A stretch of DNA of 64,000 bases from Simplicispira lacusdiani (GCF_003604195.1 NZ_QXGR01000001.1:372001-436000), one strand, 5' to 3'; positions 29,200-39,321 are shown, counted from the stretch's first letter. Notes: generated by a model from the letters alone, not told the origin. Translations and numbers: made by a program.

Positions 29200-30327
29200 A
29201 TGTCCGACAGTTCGCCCCGCATCGACCGCGCCGACACGCCCGAAGGGCCGTGCGCCCTGCCGCGCGGGCGCTGGGGCGCGGCCGAGCTGGGCACGCGGGC
29301 GCAATGGCGGGCGCTCGCCAGCCAGCTCGCCGACCTGCCACCGGATGCGCGCCTGGGCTGGGACCTGCGCGGTCTGCAGTGGCTCGACCATGTGGGCGCG
29401 CAGTTGCTGTGGAACCACTGGGGCCAGGCCTGGCCCCAGCGCCTGGCGCTGAGCGACGGCCAGCGCGCCATGCTCGAACGCATCGCATCCCTCACCACCC
29501 CGGCGCCGTCCACCGAGCCCTGGCGCCTGGCCGACCAGGTGGACCGCCTGGGCGTGCTGGTGCTGCACGGCGTGGACCATGCCCGTCACCTGCTGCTGCT
29601 GGTGGGACAACTGCTGCTCGACAGTGTCCGCCTCGTGCGCGCGCCGCGCCGCGCGCCCTGGCGCGATGTCTCGGGCCACCTCTACCGCATGGGCGCCACG
29701 GCGCTGCCCATCACGGCGCTGGTGGGCTTCCTCATCGGCGTGGTGCTGGCCTACCTCATGTCGCTGCAGCTGCGCCAGTTCGGCGCCGAGGCCTTCATCG
29801 TCAACATCCTGGGCATCTCGCTGATCCGTGAACTCGGACCCATGCTCGGCGCCATCCTCGTGGCCGGGCGCTCGGGCTCGGCCATCACGGCGCAGATCGG
29901 CGTGATGCGCGTGACCGAGGAGCTCGACGCCATGCGCGTCATGGGCATCCCGCACGGCTTCCGCCTAGTGCTGCCGCGCGCGCTGGCGCTGGCGCTGGCC
30001 ATGCCGCTCATCAGCGTCTGGACCACCCTGGCCGCGCTGGCGGGCGGCATGCTCGCGGCCGACCTGGCCATGGGCATCTCGCCGGCCTATTTCTTCCACG
30101 CGCTGCCCGCCGCCGTGGGCTTTGGCAACCTCACGCTGGCGTTGTCCAAGTCGGTGGTGTTCGGCACGCTGATCGCGCTCATCGGCTGCCACTGGGGCCT
30201 GCGCGTCAAGCCCAACACCCAGAGCCTGGGCGAGGGCACGACGGCCTCGGTGGTGACCTCGATCACCATGGTCATCATCGTCGACGCGCTGTTCGCCGTC
30301 GCCTTCAAGAACGTCGGGTTTTCATGA
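29200..30327 (+). CDS. MCE-system permease with N-terminal STAS-like domain (MlaE-like)
   Basis: Inner-membrane permease of 375 residues for an MCE-type lipid transporter. Residues 1-105 look like a STAS domain (WDLRGLQWLDHVGAQLLWNH); in E. coli this role belongs to the separate MlaB protein. The MlaE permease domain follows, with GISLIRELGPMLGAILVAGR and AITAQIGVMRVTEELDAM as family signatures. It is first of four overlapping genes. Its stop overlaps the ATPase start by ATGA. Likely role: phospholipid or hydrophobic-compound movement between inner and outer membrane. Confidence 0.92.
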   Translation: MSDSSPRIDRADTPEGPCALPRGRWGAAELGTRAQWRALASQLADLPPDARLGWDLRGLQWLDHVGAQLLWNHWGQAWPQRLALSDGQRAMLERIASLTTPAPSTEPWRLADQVDRLGVLVLHGVDHARHLLLLVGQLLLDSVRLVRAPRRAPWRDVSGHLYRMGATALPITALVGFLIGVVLAYLMSLQLRQFGAEAFIVNILGISLIRELGPMLGAILVAGRSGSAITAQIGVMRVTEELDAMRVMGIPHGFRLVLPRALALALAMPLISVWTTLAALAGGMLAADLAMGISPAYFFHALPAAVGFGNLTLALSKSVVFGTLIALIGCHWGLRVKPNTQSLGEGTTASVVTSITMVIIVDALFAVAFKNVGFS

Positions 30328-31130
30328 CAGCCGAGACAACGCCCGCACCGGAAGTCGTGCGCATCGAGGGCCTGTGGTCCGTCTTCGGCAAGGGCAGCGA
30401 GTCCTTCGCCGTGCACCAGGACCTGGACCTCACGGTGCGCAAGGGCGAGATGCTCGCGCTCGTGGGGGGCTCGGGCACGGGCAAGACGGTGCTGCTGCGC
30501 CAGATGCTGGGCCTGATGCACCCGGCGCGCGGCAGCGTCACGGTGCTGGGCCGGCCGGCCGAGCTGATGGGCGGCGAGGGCGCGGCCAGCCGCGTGGGCA
30601 TGCTGTTCCAGCACGGCGCGCTGTTCTCGGCCTTCAACGTGCTCGACAACATCGCCTTCGCGCTCAGCGAGCTGGGAACGCTGCCGCCCGACCTGGTGCG
30701 CGACGCCGCCATGGTCAAGCTGCGCATGGTGGGCCTCAAGCCCGAGCACGCCACGCGCATGCCCGCCGACCTCTCGGGCGGCATGATCAAGCGCGTGGCG
30801 CTGGCGCGCGCGCTCATCATGGACCCGCCGCTCTTGCTGCTCGACGAGCCGACCGCAGGCCTCGACCCCAACGGCGCCGACGAATTCTGCGCCCTGGTGC
30901 ACGAACTGCATGCCGCTCTGGGCCTGACCATGGTGATGGTCACGCACGACCTCGACACCCTTTTCGCCCTGGCCACGCGCGTGGCCGTGCTGGCCGACAA
31001 GAAGGTCATCGTCACCGACGTGCCCGCCCGCGTGGCGCAATTCGACCACCCCTTCGTGCATGATTTCTTCCAGGGAGAGCGTGGCCGCCGTGCCATGGCC
31101 GACCTGCCCACCGCCGCCGAGGAACACTGA
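30324..31130 (+). CDS. MCE-system ATP-binding protein (MlaF-like)
   Basis: ATPase of 268 residues that powers the MCE transporter. Walker A is GGSGTGKTVLL, the Q-loop is MLFQHGALFSAF, the signature is DLSGGMIKRVALARAL, and Walker B is LLLLDEPTAGLDPNGAD with His in VTHDLDT. The LSGGM variant of the signature is the normal form in MlaF/TTG2A proteins. It overlaps both neighbours, by ATGA upstream and TGATG downstream, so coupled translation is expected. Confidence 0.94.
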   Translation: MTAETTPAPEVVRIEGLWSVFGKGSESFAVHQDLDLTVRKGEMLALVGGSGTGKTVLLRQMLGLMHPARGSVTVLGRPAELMGGEGAASRVGMLFQHGALFSAFNVLDNIAFALSELGTLPPDLVRDAAMVKLRMVGLKPEHATRMPADLSGGMIKRVALARALIMDPPLLLLDEPTAGLDPNGADEFCALVHELHAALGLTMVMVTHDLDTLFALATRVAVLADKKVIVTDVPARVAQFDHPFVHDFFQGERGRRAMADLPTAAEEH

Positions 31131-32116
31131 TGGAAAACAAGTCGCATGCCTTTGCCGCGGGCATTTTCGTGCTGGTCGTCACCGCCCTGGTGATCGGCCT
31201 GGGCGTCTGGCTCACGCGCGACCGGGGCAACTACAACACCTACGAGCTCTCCAGCCGCGAGGGCGTCAGCGGCCTGCAGCCCCAGGCTGCGGTGCGCTAC
31301 AAGGGCGTGTCGGTGGGCAAGGTCACGCACATCGGCTTCGACAGCCAGGCCAATGGCAATGTGCTGATCCGCATCGCCGTGAGCGTGGACGCGCCCCTCT
31401 CCCCCACCACCTTCGCGGTGCTGGGTTACCAGGGCGTGACCGGCCTGGCCTATGTGCTGCTCGACGACGCCGGCGAGAAGTACCCTCCCCTGCCGCCGGG
31501 CCCGAGCGGCCTGCCGCGCCTGCCGCTGCGCACCTCGCCCTTCAGCCAGCTCTCCGAACAGGGGCCGGCCATCCTGAACCAGGTGCAAGAGGCCACCAAG
31601 CGCATCAACCAACTGCTGGCCGAGGACAACCAGCGTCTGCTGAGCGAGGCCCTGGGCAACATCGGACAGGCGGCCGGCAGCGTCCACATCCTGAGCCAGC
31701 GGCTCGATGCCACCGTGCAGCAGCGCCTGGACCCGGCCCTGGCGGCGCTGCCGCCGCTGGCGCAGGACGCGCGCCAGACCCTGCAGACGCTGCAGCAGGC
31801 GGGCGCCCAGGTCGCGGCCACGGCGGCGGAATTTGGCCAGACGGCGCAGCGCCTCAACGCCCCGGGCGGCACCATCGAACAGGCCACGCGCAGCGCCCAG
31901 ACCCTGGCCCAGGCGGTGGAGCGCTTCGGCACCAGCACCCTGCCGCGCATGGAGCGCGCCGCCGACGAAACCGCCCGCGCGGCGCGCCTGACGGGGCGTG
32001 CCGCCACCAGCCTCAACGACAACCCGCAGGGCCTGATCTACGGCCCGGGCCGGGGCCTGCCCGGGCCTGGCGAACCCGGTTTCACCCCTCCGCAGCCTGC
32101 GGGAGTTCAACCATGA
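31130..32116 (+). CDS. MCE-domain periplasmic protein (MlaD-like)
   Basis: Inner-membrane anchored substrate-binding subunit of 328 residues. One helix at about 8-28 is followed by the MCE domain (about 40-120; VRYKGVSVGKVTHIGF and GYQGVTGLAYVLLDD). A long alpha-helical C-terminal region (about 140-320) is Gln/Ala-rich. It is nearly twice as long as E. coli MlaD, which suggests a helical needle as in PqiB/YebT-type proteins. Its stop overlaps the lipoprotein start by ATGA. Confidence 0.92.
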   Translation: MENKSHAFAAGIFVLVVTALVIGLGVWLTRDRGNYNTYELSSREGVSGLQPQAAVRYKGVSVGKVTHIGFDSQANGNVLIRIAVSVDAPLSPTTFAVLGYQGVTGLAYVLLDDAGEKYPPLPPGPSGLPRLPLRTSPFSQLSEQGPAILNQVQEATKRINQLLAEDNQRLLSEALGNIGQAAGSVHILSQRLDATVQQRLDPALAALPPLAQDARQTLQTLQQAGAQVAATAAEFGQTAQRLNAPGGTIEQATRSAQTLAQAVERFGTSTLPRMERAADETARAARLTGRAATSLNDNPQGLIYGPGRGLPGPGEPGFTPPQPAGVQP

Positions 32117-32775
32117 ATGCTATCAATAAAATAGCTAATAGCGCTTTATTTAAGGGCGTTGCAGCCGTCTTTGGCTTGATGGCCCTGGCGGGCTGCGCGG
32201 CCCTGCCCGAGCCGCCGGCGCGCCCGGTGCTGTACGACTTCGGCCCCGGCCAGCAGGCCCCGGCCGGCGCCCAGGCACCGCTGCCGCCGCTGGCGCTGGA
32301 AACCGTGGACCATGCCAGCCTGCCCGATGGCGTGTCCGCCGTGTACTACCGCCTGGCCTATGCCGATGCGCAGCAGCTGCGCCCCTACCAGGCGGCGCGC
32401 TGGAGCCAGCCGCCCCAGCAGCTCATGCGCGAGAGCCTGCAGGCCCGCCTGGGCCAGCGCCGCGCCATCATCGGCACCAGCGGCGCCATGGCCACGGCGC
32501 GCGCGCAGGGGCAGCCGCCGGCCGTGCTGCGCGTGGAGCTGGAGGAGTTCAGCCATGTCTTCGCCAGCCCGGCGCAGAGCGCGGGCCTGGTGCGCCTGCG
32601 CGCCACGCTGACGCGGCCGTCGGCCCAGGGCGAGAACCTGCTCGCGCAGCGCCTGTTCATCGCCCAGCAACCCGCCGCCAGCCAGGACGCCGCCGGCGGC
32701 ACCCGCGCCATCGCCCAGGCCGCCGAGCAGGTGGCGCAGGACGTGGCGCAGTGGCTGGAGTCTTCCGGGTACTGA
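32113..32775 (+). CDS. ABC-transport auxiliary outer-membrane lipoprotein (PqiC-like)
   Basis: Lipoprotein of 220 residues, with lipobox LMALAGC and acylated C28. The mature part fits the ABC_trans_aux/PqiC family (PRPVLYDFGPG, VYYRLAYADAQQLRPY) and would anchor the MCE complex at the outer membrane. The ATG overlaps the mlaD-like stop. The first codons, which encode NAINKIANSALF, coincide with a copy of repeat family A, so the signal-peptide n-region derives from the repeat. It is the last gene of the operon. Confidence 0.9.
   Translation: MNAINKIANSALFKGVAAVFGLMALAGCAALPEPPARPVLYDFGPGQQAPAGAQAPLPPLALETVDHASLPDGVSAVYYRLAYADAQQLRPYQAARWSQPPQQLMRESLQARLGQRRAIIGTSGAMATARAQGQPPAVLRVELEEFSHVFASPAQSAGLVRLRATLTRPSAQGENLLAQRLFIAQQPAASQDAAGGTRAIAQAAEQVAQDVAQWLESSGY
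32114..32160 (+). repeat. Dispersed repeat family A, copy 5, inside a coding sequence
   Basis: ATGCTATCAATAAAATAGCT followed by AATAGCGCTTTATTTAAGG. It overlaps the start of the auxiliary lipoprotein gene and encodes its first residues in frame. Confidence 0.6.
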
Positions 32776-32830
32776 CGCCCCTTTCGCGCGGAAGCCCTGG
32801 CGCGTGGCGTATGGCGCTCGAACCGGCGCT

Positions 32831-32936
32831 GCCCAGACCAGCGGCCGCCGTGCAAGGGCCGCCCCGCCGCACGGGCGGCGTCCCCCTTCCCGGCGCAGCC
32901 GAGAGAAGGGGGAAGGCGCGCAGCGCCACAGGGGGG
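32831..32936 (-). repeat. Dispersed repeat family B, copy 1, downstream of pepP
   Basis: About 106 bases with the conserved stretch GAGAGAAGGGGGAAGGCG and the dyad GGCGC-GCA-GCGCC (plus strand). It ends six bases from the pepP stop codon. On the pepP strand it forms a GC hairpin followed by a pyrimidine-rich tract, so it may work as a transcript end. Confidence 0.65.
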
Positions 32937-32941
32937 GCCCT

Positions 32942-34339
32942 CTATTCGCGCATCAGCGCTTCGATCTCGTCGGGTTGCACCGGCACGCCGCGCGTCATCA
33001 GTTCGCAGCCGTGCGCCTGCACCACGGCGTCGTCCTCGATGCGGATGCCCAGGTGGTGGAAGGCCTCGGGCACGCCGGGCGCCGGGCGCACGTAGAGGCC
33101 CGGCTCGATGGTCAGCACCATGCCGGGGCGCAGGACGCGGCTCGGGCGGTCCTGGATGCGCTCGCCCGAGAGCGGGTCGCGGCGCTCGCTCACCTGCCCC
33201 ACTTCGGACGGCTCCACGTAGCTGCCGCAGTCGTGCACATCCATGCCCAGCCAGTGGCCGGTGCGGTGCATGTAGAACGGGAAGTAGGCGCGCTGCGCGA
33301 TCACGTCCTGCACGTTGCCCACCTTGTTCCGGTCGAGCAGGCCCAGGTCCAGCAGGCCTTGCGAGAGCACGGCCACGGTGGCGTCGTGCGGCTCGGTGAA
33401 GCGCGCGCCCGCCTTGGTGGCGGCCACGGCAGCCTCCTGGCTGGCCAGCACCAGGTCGTACAGCGCGCGCTGCGGGCCGGTGAAGCGCCCGTTGGCGGGG
33501 AAGGTGCGCGTGATGTCGCTGGCGTAGCCGTCGTATTCGCAGCCCGCGTCGATCAGCACCAGGTCGCCGCCCTGCACCGGTGCCCGGTCGGCGCGGTAGT
33601 GCAGCACGCAGGCATTGGCGCCCGCCGCGACGATGGAGTTGTAGGCCGGGGCCTGCGCGCCGTGCTCGCGGAATTCGTGCAGCAGCTCGGCGTCGAGGTG
33701 GTATTCGCGCACCTCCCGGCCCTCCCGCAGCATGCGCGCGCAGCGCTGCATGGCGCGCACATGGGCGCGCGCGCTGATCTGGGCGGCGTGGCGCATCAGC
33801 GCCAGCTCGTGCACGTCCTTCACCAGGCGCATCTCGTCGAGCAGCAGGCACAGGTCGGCCTGCCGTGTGGGGCACAGCGCGCCGTAGCGCGCGCGGGCGC
33901 GCACGGGGCCGAGCCAGCCTTCCACGCGCGCGGCCAGGCCGGCGTGCGTGGCGAACGGGTACCAGACGCAGGCGCGGTTCTCCAGCAGGCGCGGCAGGCG
34001 CTGGTCCAGCTCGGCGGCGGCGAAGGCCTCGTCCAGGCCCAGCGCGGCCACGGCGGCCTCGGGGCCGAGGCGGTAGCCGTCCCAGATCTCACGCTCGGGG
34101 TCCTTGGGGTTGCAGAACAGCGTGCCGTGGCCGTCGGCCGTCAGCACCAGGCAGGCATTCGGTTCGGTGAAGCCCGTGAGGTAGTAGAAGTAGCTGTCGT
34201 GGCGGTAGAGGAAGTCGCTGTCGCGGTTGCGCAGGTGCTCGGGCGCGGTGGGGATGATGGCGATGCCATCGGGGCCCAGCTGCGCGGCCAGGCGCGCGCG
34301 GCGTTCGGCGTAGAGGGAGGGCGGCACGTTCAGGGTCAT
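32942..34339 (-). CDS. pepP: Xaa-Pro aminopeptidase
   Basis: Dinuclear metal aminopeptidase P of 465 residues that removes N-terminal residues preceding proline. The N-terminal domain has the RNRDSDFLYRHDSYFYYLTG segment typical of PepP. The pita-bread catalytic domain shows VLIDAGCEYDGYASDITRTF (two Asp ligands), HRTGHWLGMDVHD (His) and the Glu ligands in LTIEPGLY and GIRIEDD. Its ATG overlaps the murU-like stop by four bases. It is followed by a family-B repeat. In other betaproteobacteria ubiH often follows; here it does not. Confidence 0.94.
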   Translation of the reverse strand: MTLNVPPSLYAERRARLAAQLGPDGIAIIPTAPEHLRNRDSDFLYRHDSYFYYLTGFTEPNACLVLTADGHGTLFCNPKDPEREIWDGYRLGPEAAVAALGLDEAFAAAELDQRLPRLLENRACVWYPFATHAGLAARVEGWLGPVRARARYGALCPTRQADLCLLLDEMRLVKDVHELALMRHAAQISARAHVRAMQRCARMLREGREVREYHLDAELLHEFREHGAQAPAYNSIVAAGANACVLHYRADRAPVQGGDLVLIDAGCEYDGYASDITRTFPANGRFTGPQRALYDLVLASQEAAVAATKAGARFTEPHDATVAVLSQGLLDLGLLDRNKVGNVQDVIAQRAYFPFYMHRTGHWLGMDVHDCGSYVEPSEVGQVSERRDPLSGERIQDRPSRVLRPGMVLTIEPGLYVRPAPGVPEAFHHLGIRIEDDAVVQAHGCELMTRGVPVQPDEIEALMRE

Positions 34340-35127
34340 GGCAAAGGGGCGGTTGCGTTGAGTTCGGCCAGGCGTTCGGGCGTGCCCACATCGGTCCAGC
34401 GGCCGGTGTAGAGCGCGGCGCTCACCCGGCCATTGTCCATGGCCCGGCGCAGCAGCGGCGCCAGGGGGGCCGCGATGCCCCGGGGGTTGCCGGGGGGAAT
34501 GTCGCACCAGGGCGGCGCGAACAGTTCGGCGCGCAAGAGCGCGATGGTGCTGTAGGTGTGGCGCGGGCCGGGGTGCTCCGGCGGCAGGTTCAGCGCCAGG
34601 CCCTCGGGCGAGAGCCCGAAGTCGCCGCGCGGGTGGTGCGCGGGGTTGGGCACCAGCCACAGGTGGGCCAGCATGCCGCTGGCGGCGAAGGCCTGCGCGG
34701 CCGCCGCCTCGAAGCGGAAGTCGGGCGCGAACACATCGCCAGCGGCGAGCCAGAAGACATCGCCCAGCAGCGGTAGCGCGCGCGCGATGCCGCCCGCCGT
34801 TTCCAGCGCGCCGCCGAAGTCGCGGCCTTCGTGCGAGTATGAAATCAATAGCTGCTCACGCTTATCTGGTGCGCCTTGCGGGGCAAAAGCATCTGAAAAC
34901 CGTGCGCTGATCTGTTCGCCCAGCCAGGCCGTGTTGATGACCGCGCGGTACACGCCGGCGGCCTGCAGGGCTTGCAAATGCCACTGCAGCAGCGGCTGGC
35001 CCCGCACCGCCAGCAGCGGCTTGGGCGTGTGGTCGGTCAGCGGCCGCATGCGCTCGCCCCGGCCTGCGGCCAGCAGCAGGGCGGGGGGCTGTTGCAACGG
35101 GGTTGGGGGCGAGGTCGGGCCGTTCAT
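34336..35127 (-). CDS. murU: MurU-like N-acetylmuramate-1-phosphate uridylyltransferase
   Basis: Nucleotidyltransferase of 263 residues. The N-terminal ALLLAAGRGERMRPLTDHTP and KPLLAVRGQPLLQWHL match the MurU branch, which makes UDP-MurNAc from recycled MurNAc-1-P. Its substrate could be another sugar phosphate. The ATG at 35127 is chosen; earlier in-frame ATGs lack a ribosome site. About 18 residues (from SDAFAPQGAP to REQLLI) are encoded by a copy of repeat A inserted in frame between the WLGEQI and SYSHEG segments. The recycling kinase AmgK is not adjacent. The ATPase-free operon is murU-pepP. Confidence 0.82.
   Translation of the reverse strand: MNGPTSPPTPLQQPPALLLAAGRGERMRPLTDHTPKPLLAVRGQPLLQWHLQALQAAGVYRAVINTAWLGEQISARFSDAFAPQGAPDKREQLLISYSHEGRDFGGALETAGGIARALPLLGDVFWLAAGDVFAPDFRFEAAAAQAFAASGMLAHLWLVPNPAHHPRGDFGLSPEGLALNLPPEHPGPRHTYSTIALLRAELFAPPWCDIPPGNPRGIAAPLAPLLRRAMDNGRVSAALYTGRWTDVGTPERLAELNATAPLP
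34843..34900 (-). repeat. Dispersed repeat family A, copy 6, inserted in murU
   Basis: Minus strand: GATAAGCGTGAGCAGCTATT then GATTTCATA, closely like the AAGCGCAAGCAGCTAT part of copy 3. It lies wholly inside the murU-like coding sequence and keeps the frame. Confidence 0.6.
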
Positions 35128-35242
35128 GGCGGCACTGTAGTGCATCGCCATGGGCCTTGAACCAGGGGGCGGACAGCGCCCGCCGGGGCGGGCCGTTAAA
35201 ATCACGGGTTTTCCCTCCTCTCCCTGACCGGAACCGCCCCAC

Positions 35243-37279
35243 ATGGCCAATTCTCAACAGATGGCGAATGCGATCCGCGCACTCGCAATGGATGCCGTTC
35301 AACAAGCCAATTCCGGCCACCCCGGTGCCCCCATGGGCATGGCCGACATGGCCGTGGCGCTGTGGGGCCGGCACCTGCAGCACAACCCGGCCAACCCGCA
35401 GTGGGCCAACCGCGACCGCTTCGTGCTGTCCAACGGCCACGGTTCCATGCTGATCTACGCGCTGCTGCACCTCACGGGCTACGACCTGCCCCTGCAGGAG
35501 CTGAAGAACTTCCGCCAGCTGCACAGCAAGACCGCCGGCCACCCCGAGGTGGGCATCACCCCCGGCGTGGAGACCACCACCGGCCCGCTGGGCCAGGGCA
35601 TCACCAATGCCGTGGGCATGGCGCTGGCCGAGAAGCTGCTGGCCGCCGAGTTCAACCGTGACGGCCACGCCATCGTGGACCACCACACCTACACCTTCCT
35701 GGGCGATGGCTGCCTGATGGAGGGCATCAGCCACGAGGCCGTGGCCCTGGCCGGCGCCTGGAAGCTGAACAAGCTGATCGCGCTGTACGACGACAACGGC
35801 ATCAGCATCGACGGCCAGGTTCAGCCCTGGTTCATCGACAACACCGCGCTGCGTTTCGTGGCCTGCGGCTGGAACGTGATCGGCCCGGTGGACGGCCACG
35901 ACGCCGAGAAGGTGGACGCCGCCATCGCCGAGGCCCGCAAGCAGGCCGAGCGCCCCTCGCTCATCATCTGCAAGACGCACATCGGCAAGGGCTCGCCCAA
36001 CCGCGTCAACACCGCCAAGGCCCACGGCGAGCCGCTGGGCGCCGAGGAAATCGCGCTCACGCGCGAAGCCCTGGGCTGGAGCCACGCGCCCTTCGTGCTG
36101 CCCGACGAGGTCTATGCCGACTGGAACGCGCGCGCCACGGGCCTGGCTGCCGAGCAGGCCTGGAACGAGCGCTTCGCCGCCTACGCCGCCGCCTTCCCCG
36201 AGCTGGCCGCCGAATTCACGCGCCGCATGGCCGGCGACCTGCCCAAGCACTTCGCCCAGGTGGCCGTGGACACCGTGGTCGGCACCCACACCAAGGCCGA
36301 GACCGTGGCCAGCCGCAAGGCCAGCCAGATGGCGCTCGAAGCCTTCACCGCCGCGTTGCCCGAGCTGCTGGGCGGCTCGGCCGACCTCACGGGCTCGAAC
36401 CTCACCAACACCAAGAGCACGCCCAACCTGCGCTTCGACATGCAGGGCAAGGTCGTGAAGAACGAGGCCGGCGTCGGTGGCCGCCACATCAACTACGGCG
36501 TGCGCGAGTTCGGCATGGCCGCCATCATGAATGGCGTGGCGCTGCACGGCGGTTTCATCCCCTACGGCGGCACCTTCCTCACCTTCAGCGACTACAGCCG
36601 CAACGCCATCCGCATGGCCGCGCTGATGAAGCAGCGCGTGATCCACGTCTTCACGCACGACTCCATCGGCCTGGGCGAGGACGGCCCCACGCACCAGTCG
36701 ATCGAACACGCCGCGAGCCTGCGCCTGATCCCGGGCCTGGACGTCTGGCGCCCGGCCGACACGGCCGAGACCGCTGTGGCCTGGAGCGTGGCCCTGTCCA
36801 ACCGCAACAAGCCCACGGCGCTGCTGCTGTCGCGCCAGAACCTGCCCTACGCGCCCAAGCGCGATCTGGGCGACATCTCGCGCGGTGCCTACGTGCTGTC
36901 CGAGCCCCAGGACGTGGGCCTGAAGAAGAAGGCCCAGGCCGTCATCATCGCCACCGGCTCCGAGGTGCAGCTCGCGCTGGCCGCGCAGAAGCAGCTGGCC
37001 GAGAAGAAGATCGCCGTGCGCGTGGTCTCCATGCCCAGCACCACGACCTTCGACCGCGAGGACGTGAAGTACAAGAAGTCCGTGCTGCCCGCAGGCACCC
37101 CGCGCATCGCCGTGGAAATGGGCGTGACCGATTTCTGGTGGAAATACGGCGTGTCGGCCGTCGTTGGCATCGACAGCTACGGTGAATCGGCCCCTGCGCC
37201 GGTGCTGTTCAAGCACTTCGGCTTCACGGCCGAGAACGTGGCTGCCACGGTGCGCGCCGTGCTCGCCGGCAAGAAGTGA
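35243..37279 (+). CDS. tkt: Transketolase
   Basis: Thiamine-diphosphate enzyme of 678 residues that moves two-carbon units in the pentose phosphate and Calvin pathways. Segments seen are [12 protein letters not shown], the ThDP/metal motif [13 protein letters not shown] through NDxN-like [10 protein letters not shown], and [15 protein letters not shown] in the pyrimidine-binding domain. The C-terminal domain is complete. It is followed by gap after 35 bases, so the two likely form a sugar-metabolism operon. Starts [17 protein letters not shown]. Confidence 0.96.
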   Translation: MANSQQMANAIRALAMDAVQQANSGHPGAPMGMADMAVALWGRHLQHNPANPQWANRDRFVLSNGHGSMLIYALLHLTGYDLPLQELKNFRQLHSKTAGHPEVGITPGVETTTGPLGQGITNAVGMALAEKLLAAEFNRDGHAIVDHHTYTFLGDGCLMEGISHEAVALAGAWKLNKLIALYDDNGISIDGQVQPWFIDNTALRFVACGWNVIGPVDGHDAEKVDAAIAEARKQAERPSLIICKTHIGKGSPNRVNTAKAHGEPLGAEEIALTREALGWSHAPFVLPDEVYADWNARATGLAAEQAWNERFAAYAAAFPELAAEFTRRMAGDLPKHFAQVAVDTVVGTHTKAETVASRKASQMALEAFTAALPELLGGSADLTGSNLTNTKSTPNLRFDMQGKVVKNEAGVGGRHINYGVREFGMAAIMNGVALHGGFIPYGGTFLTFSDYSRNAIRMAALMKQRVIHVFTHDSIGLGEDGPTHQSIEHAASLRLIPGLDVWRPADTAETAVAWSVALSNRNKPTALLLSRQNLPYAPKRDLGDISRGAYVLSEPQDVGLKKKAQAVIIATGSEVQLALAAQKQLAEKKIAVRVVSMPSTTTFDREDVKYKKSVLPAGTPRIAVEMGVTDFWWKYGVSAVVGIDSYGESAPAPVLFKHFGFTAENVAATVRAVLAGKK

Positions 37280-37293
37280 TCGGGTTGTTTTAA

Positions 37294-38313
<1,020 letters not shown>

Positions 38314-38339
38314 TCTGAATCCCTCCGCTCAGGGACTGG

Positions 38340-38371
38340 CCGGCCGACCCGCAAGGGCGGCCGGTTTTTTT
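38340..38371 (+). terminator. Rho-independent terminator after gap
   Basis: Stem CCGGCCG / CGGCCGG with an 11-base loop followed by seven T, 26 bases after the gap stop. Confidence 0.93.
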
Positions 38372-38421
38372 ATGCCGCGATCCATGGAGCTTGCACCATC
38401 CACGGCCCATGAAGTGGGCGT

Positions 38422-38535
38422 GCCCCAGGCCAGCGGCCACCGCGCAAGAGCCGCCCCGCCGCGCTGGTGGCGTCCCCCGTCCGCATCGCGCAGCAACGCC
38501 AGAGAAGGGGGAAGACGCGCAGCGCCACAGGGGGT
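38422..38535 (-). repeat. Dispersed repeat family B, copy 2, downstream of slyX
   Basis: Same element as copy 1 with AGAGAAGGGGGAAGACGCGC and GCGC-dyad. It ends seven bases from the slyX stop codon and lies between convergent gap and slyX. Confidence 0.65.
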
Positions 38536-38541
38536 TGTTCC

Positions 38542-38760
38542 TCAGTAGTGCGGAGGGATCTCGTCGCGCAGGTTGCGCGGCGCGGCGCCGCCGGGCTCGG
38601 GCATCTGCTGGCGCAGGTGGGCGATCTCCTGCACCAGGCGGTCGATCTGCTGCTGCTGGCGGTACACGGTCAGGTTCAGCTGCTCAAGCAAGTCCTCCTG
38701 GTAGCTGACCTTGATCTCCAGCTCGGTCAGGCGCTCGTCGGCGGGGTTTGGGTGGTCCAT
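38542..38760 (-). CDS. slyX: SlyX-family protein
   Basis: Small coiled-coil protein of 72 residues, function unknown. LTELEIKVSYQEDLLEQLNL and the terminal DEIPPHY are the family signatures. It lies downstream of hpf on the same strand, separated by a repeat-A hairpin and a GC hairpin. Confidence 0.9.
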   Translation of the reverse strand: MDHPNPADERLTELEIKVSYQEDLLEQLNLTVYRQQQQIDRLVQEIAHLRQQMPEPGGAAPRNLRDEIPPHY

Positions 38761-38769
38761 GGAAAATTT

Positions 38770-38822
38770 TCAATGAAAAAGAGCTGCAAGCCTTGCTGTA
38801 CAAGCGCTGGCAGCTCTTAAAA
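38770..38822 (-). repeat. Dispersed repeat family A, copy 7, forming a hairpin
   Basis: Arms AAGAGCTGC (38779-38787) and GCAGCTCTT (38810-38818) are perfect complements around a 22-base loop. A-rich flanks give U-runs on either strand. It sits between hpf and slyX and may act as terminator or processing site. Confidence 0.6.
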
Positions 38823-38829
38823 AAGGAGT

Positions 38830-38850
38830 GAAACCCCGGTGTGGCCGGGG
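38830..38850 (-). terminator. GC hairpin after hpf
   Basis: Minus strand CCCCGG / CCGGGG with CCACA loop, followed by TTT and a few bases later TTTTTT. It lies just after the hpf stop. Confidence 0.55.
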
Positions 38851-38857
38851 CCCGGGC

Positions 38858-39199
38858 TCACTCCGCCGTGCGGATGGTTTCGCGGCCGTGGTCCTTGGCG
38901 CGGCCCAGGTCGTGGTCCAGCGCGCGCACCAGCTTGTCGGCGGCGCCGGTGAAGGCGTCGGCCAGCTTGTCGGCGTCGGCGGTCACGGTGACGGGCTGGC
39001 GGCCGGCGGGGCGGGCCTCCAGGCGGCAGCGCTTGTCGTTGTTGCCGGACTTGCCGGCGTCCTCGTCGGTGAGGAACACCTCGACGCGCGTGACCTGGTC
39101 ACGGAAGCGCGCGAGGCGGGACACGGTTTCCTGCTGGATCCACTGGGCCAGCGATTCGCCGCCCTGGATCTTGTCGTCGGTGTGCACTTGAACTTGCAT
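38858..39199 (-). CDS. hpf: HPF/RaiA-family ribosome-associated protein (short form)
   Basis: Small S30EA/RaiA-domain protein of 113 residues, predicted to bind the 30S subunit and promote ribosome hibernation. It starts MQVQVHTDDKIQGGE with AAAGGAGA as ribosome site. RVEVFLTDEDAGKSG and RCRLEARPAGRQPVTVTADA fit the domain. The C-terminal dimerisation domain of long HPF is absent. It is not next to rpoN, where the main hpf gene is often found, so it may be a second paralogue. Confidence 0.82.
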   Translation of the reverse strand: MQVQVHTDDKIQGGESLAQWIQQETVSRLARFRDQVTRVEVFLTDEDAGKSGNNDKRCRLEARPAGRQPVTVTADADKLADAFTGAADKLVRALDHDLGRAKDHGRETIRTAE

Positions 39200-39321
39200 G
39201 GATTCTCCTTTGGCATGGTCCGGCGCGCTGGCCGGGGAAAAACAGGTCAACCGTCCCCCCATCATGCCTGCAATGGAAGGCGTGGCCTTGAGTCGCGTCA
39301 ATTTCCGGGTGGACGGGCGGG

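Noticed and set aside
32657-32929. ORF beginning MALRAFPLLS (also at 44643-45101)
   Set aside because: Both are translations of repeat family B reading out of the GGCGC hairpin into coding sequence of other genes; no ribosome site and no independent conservation.
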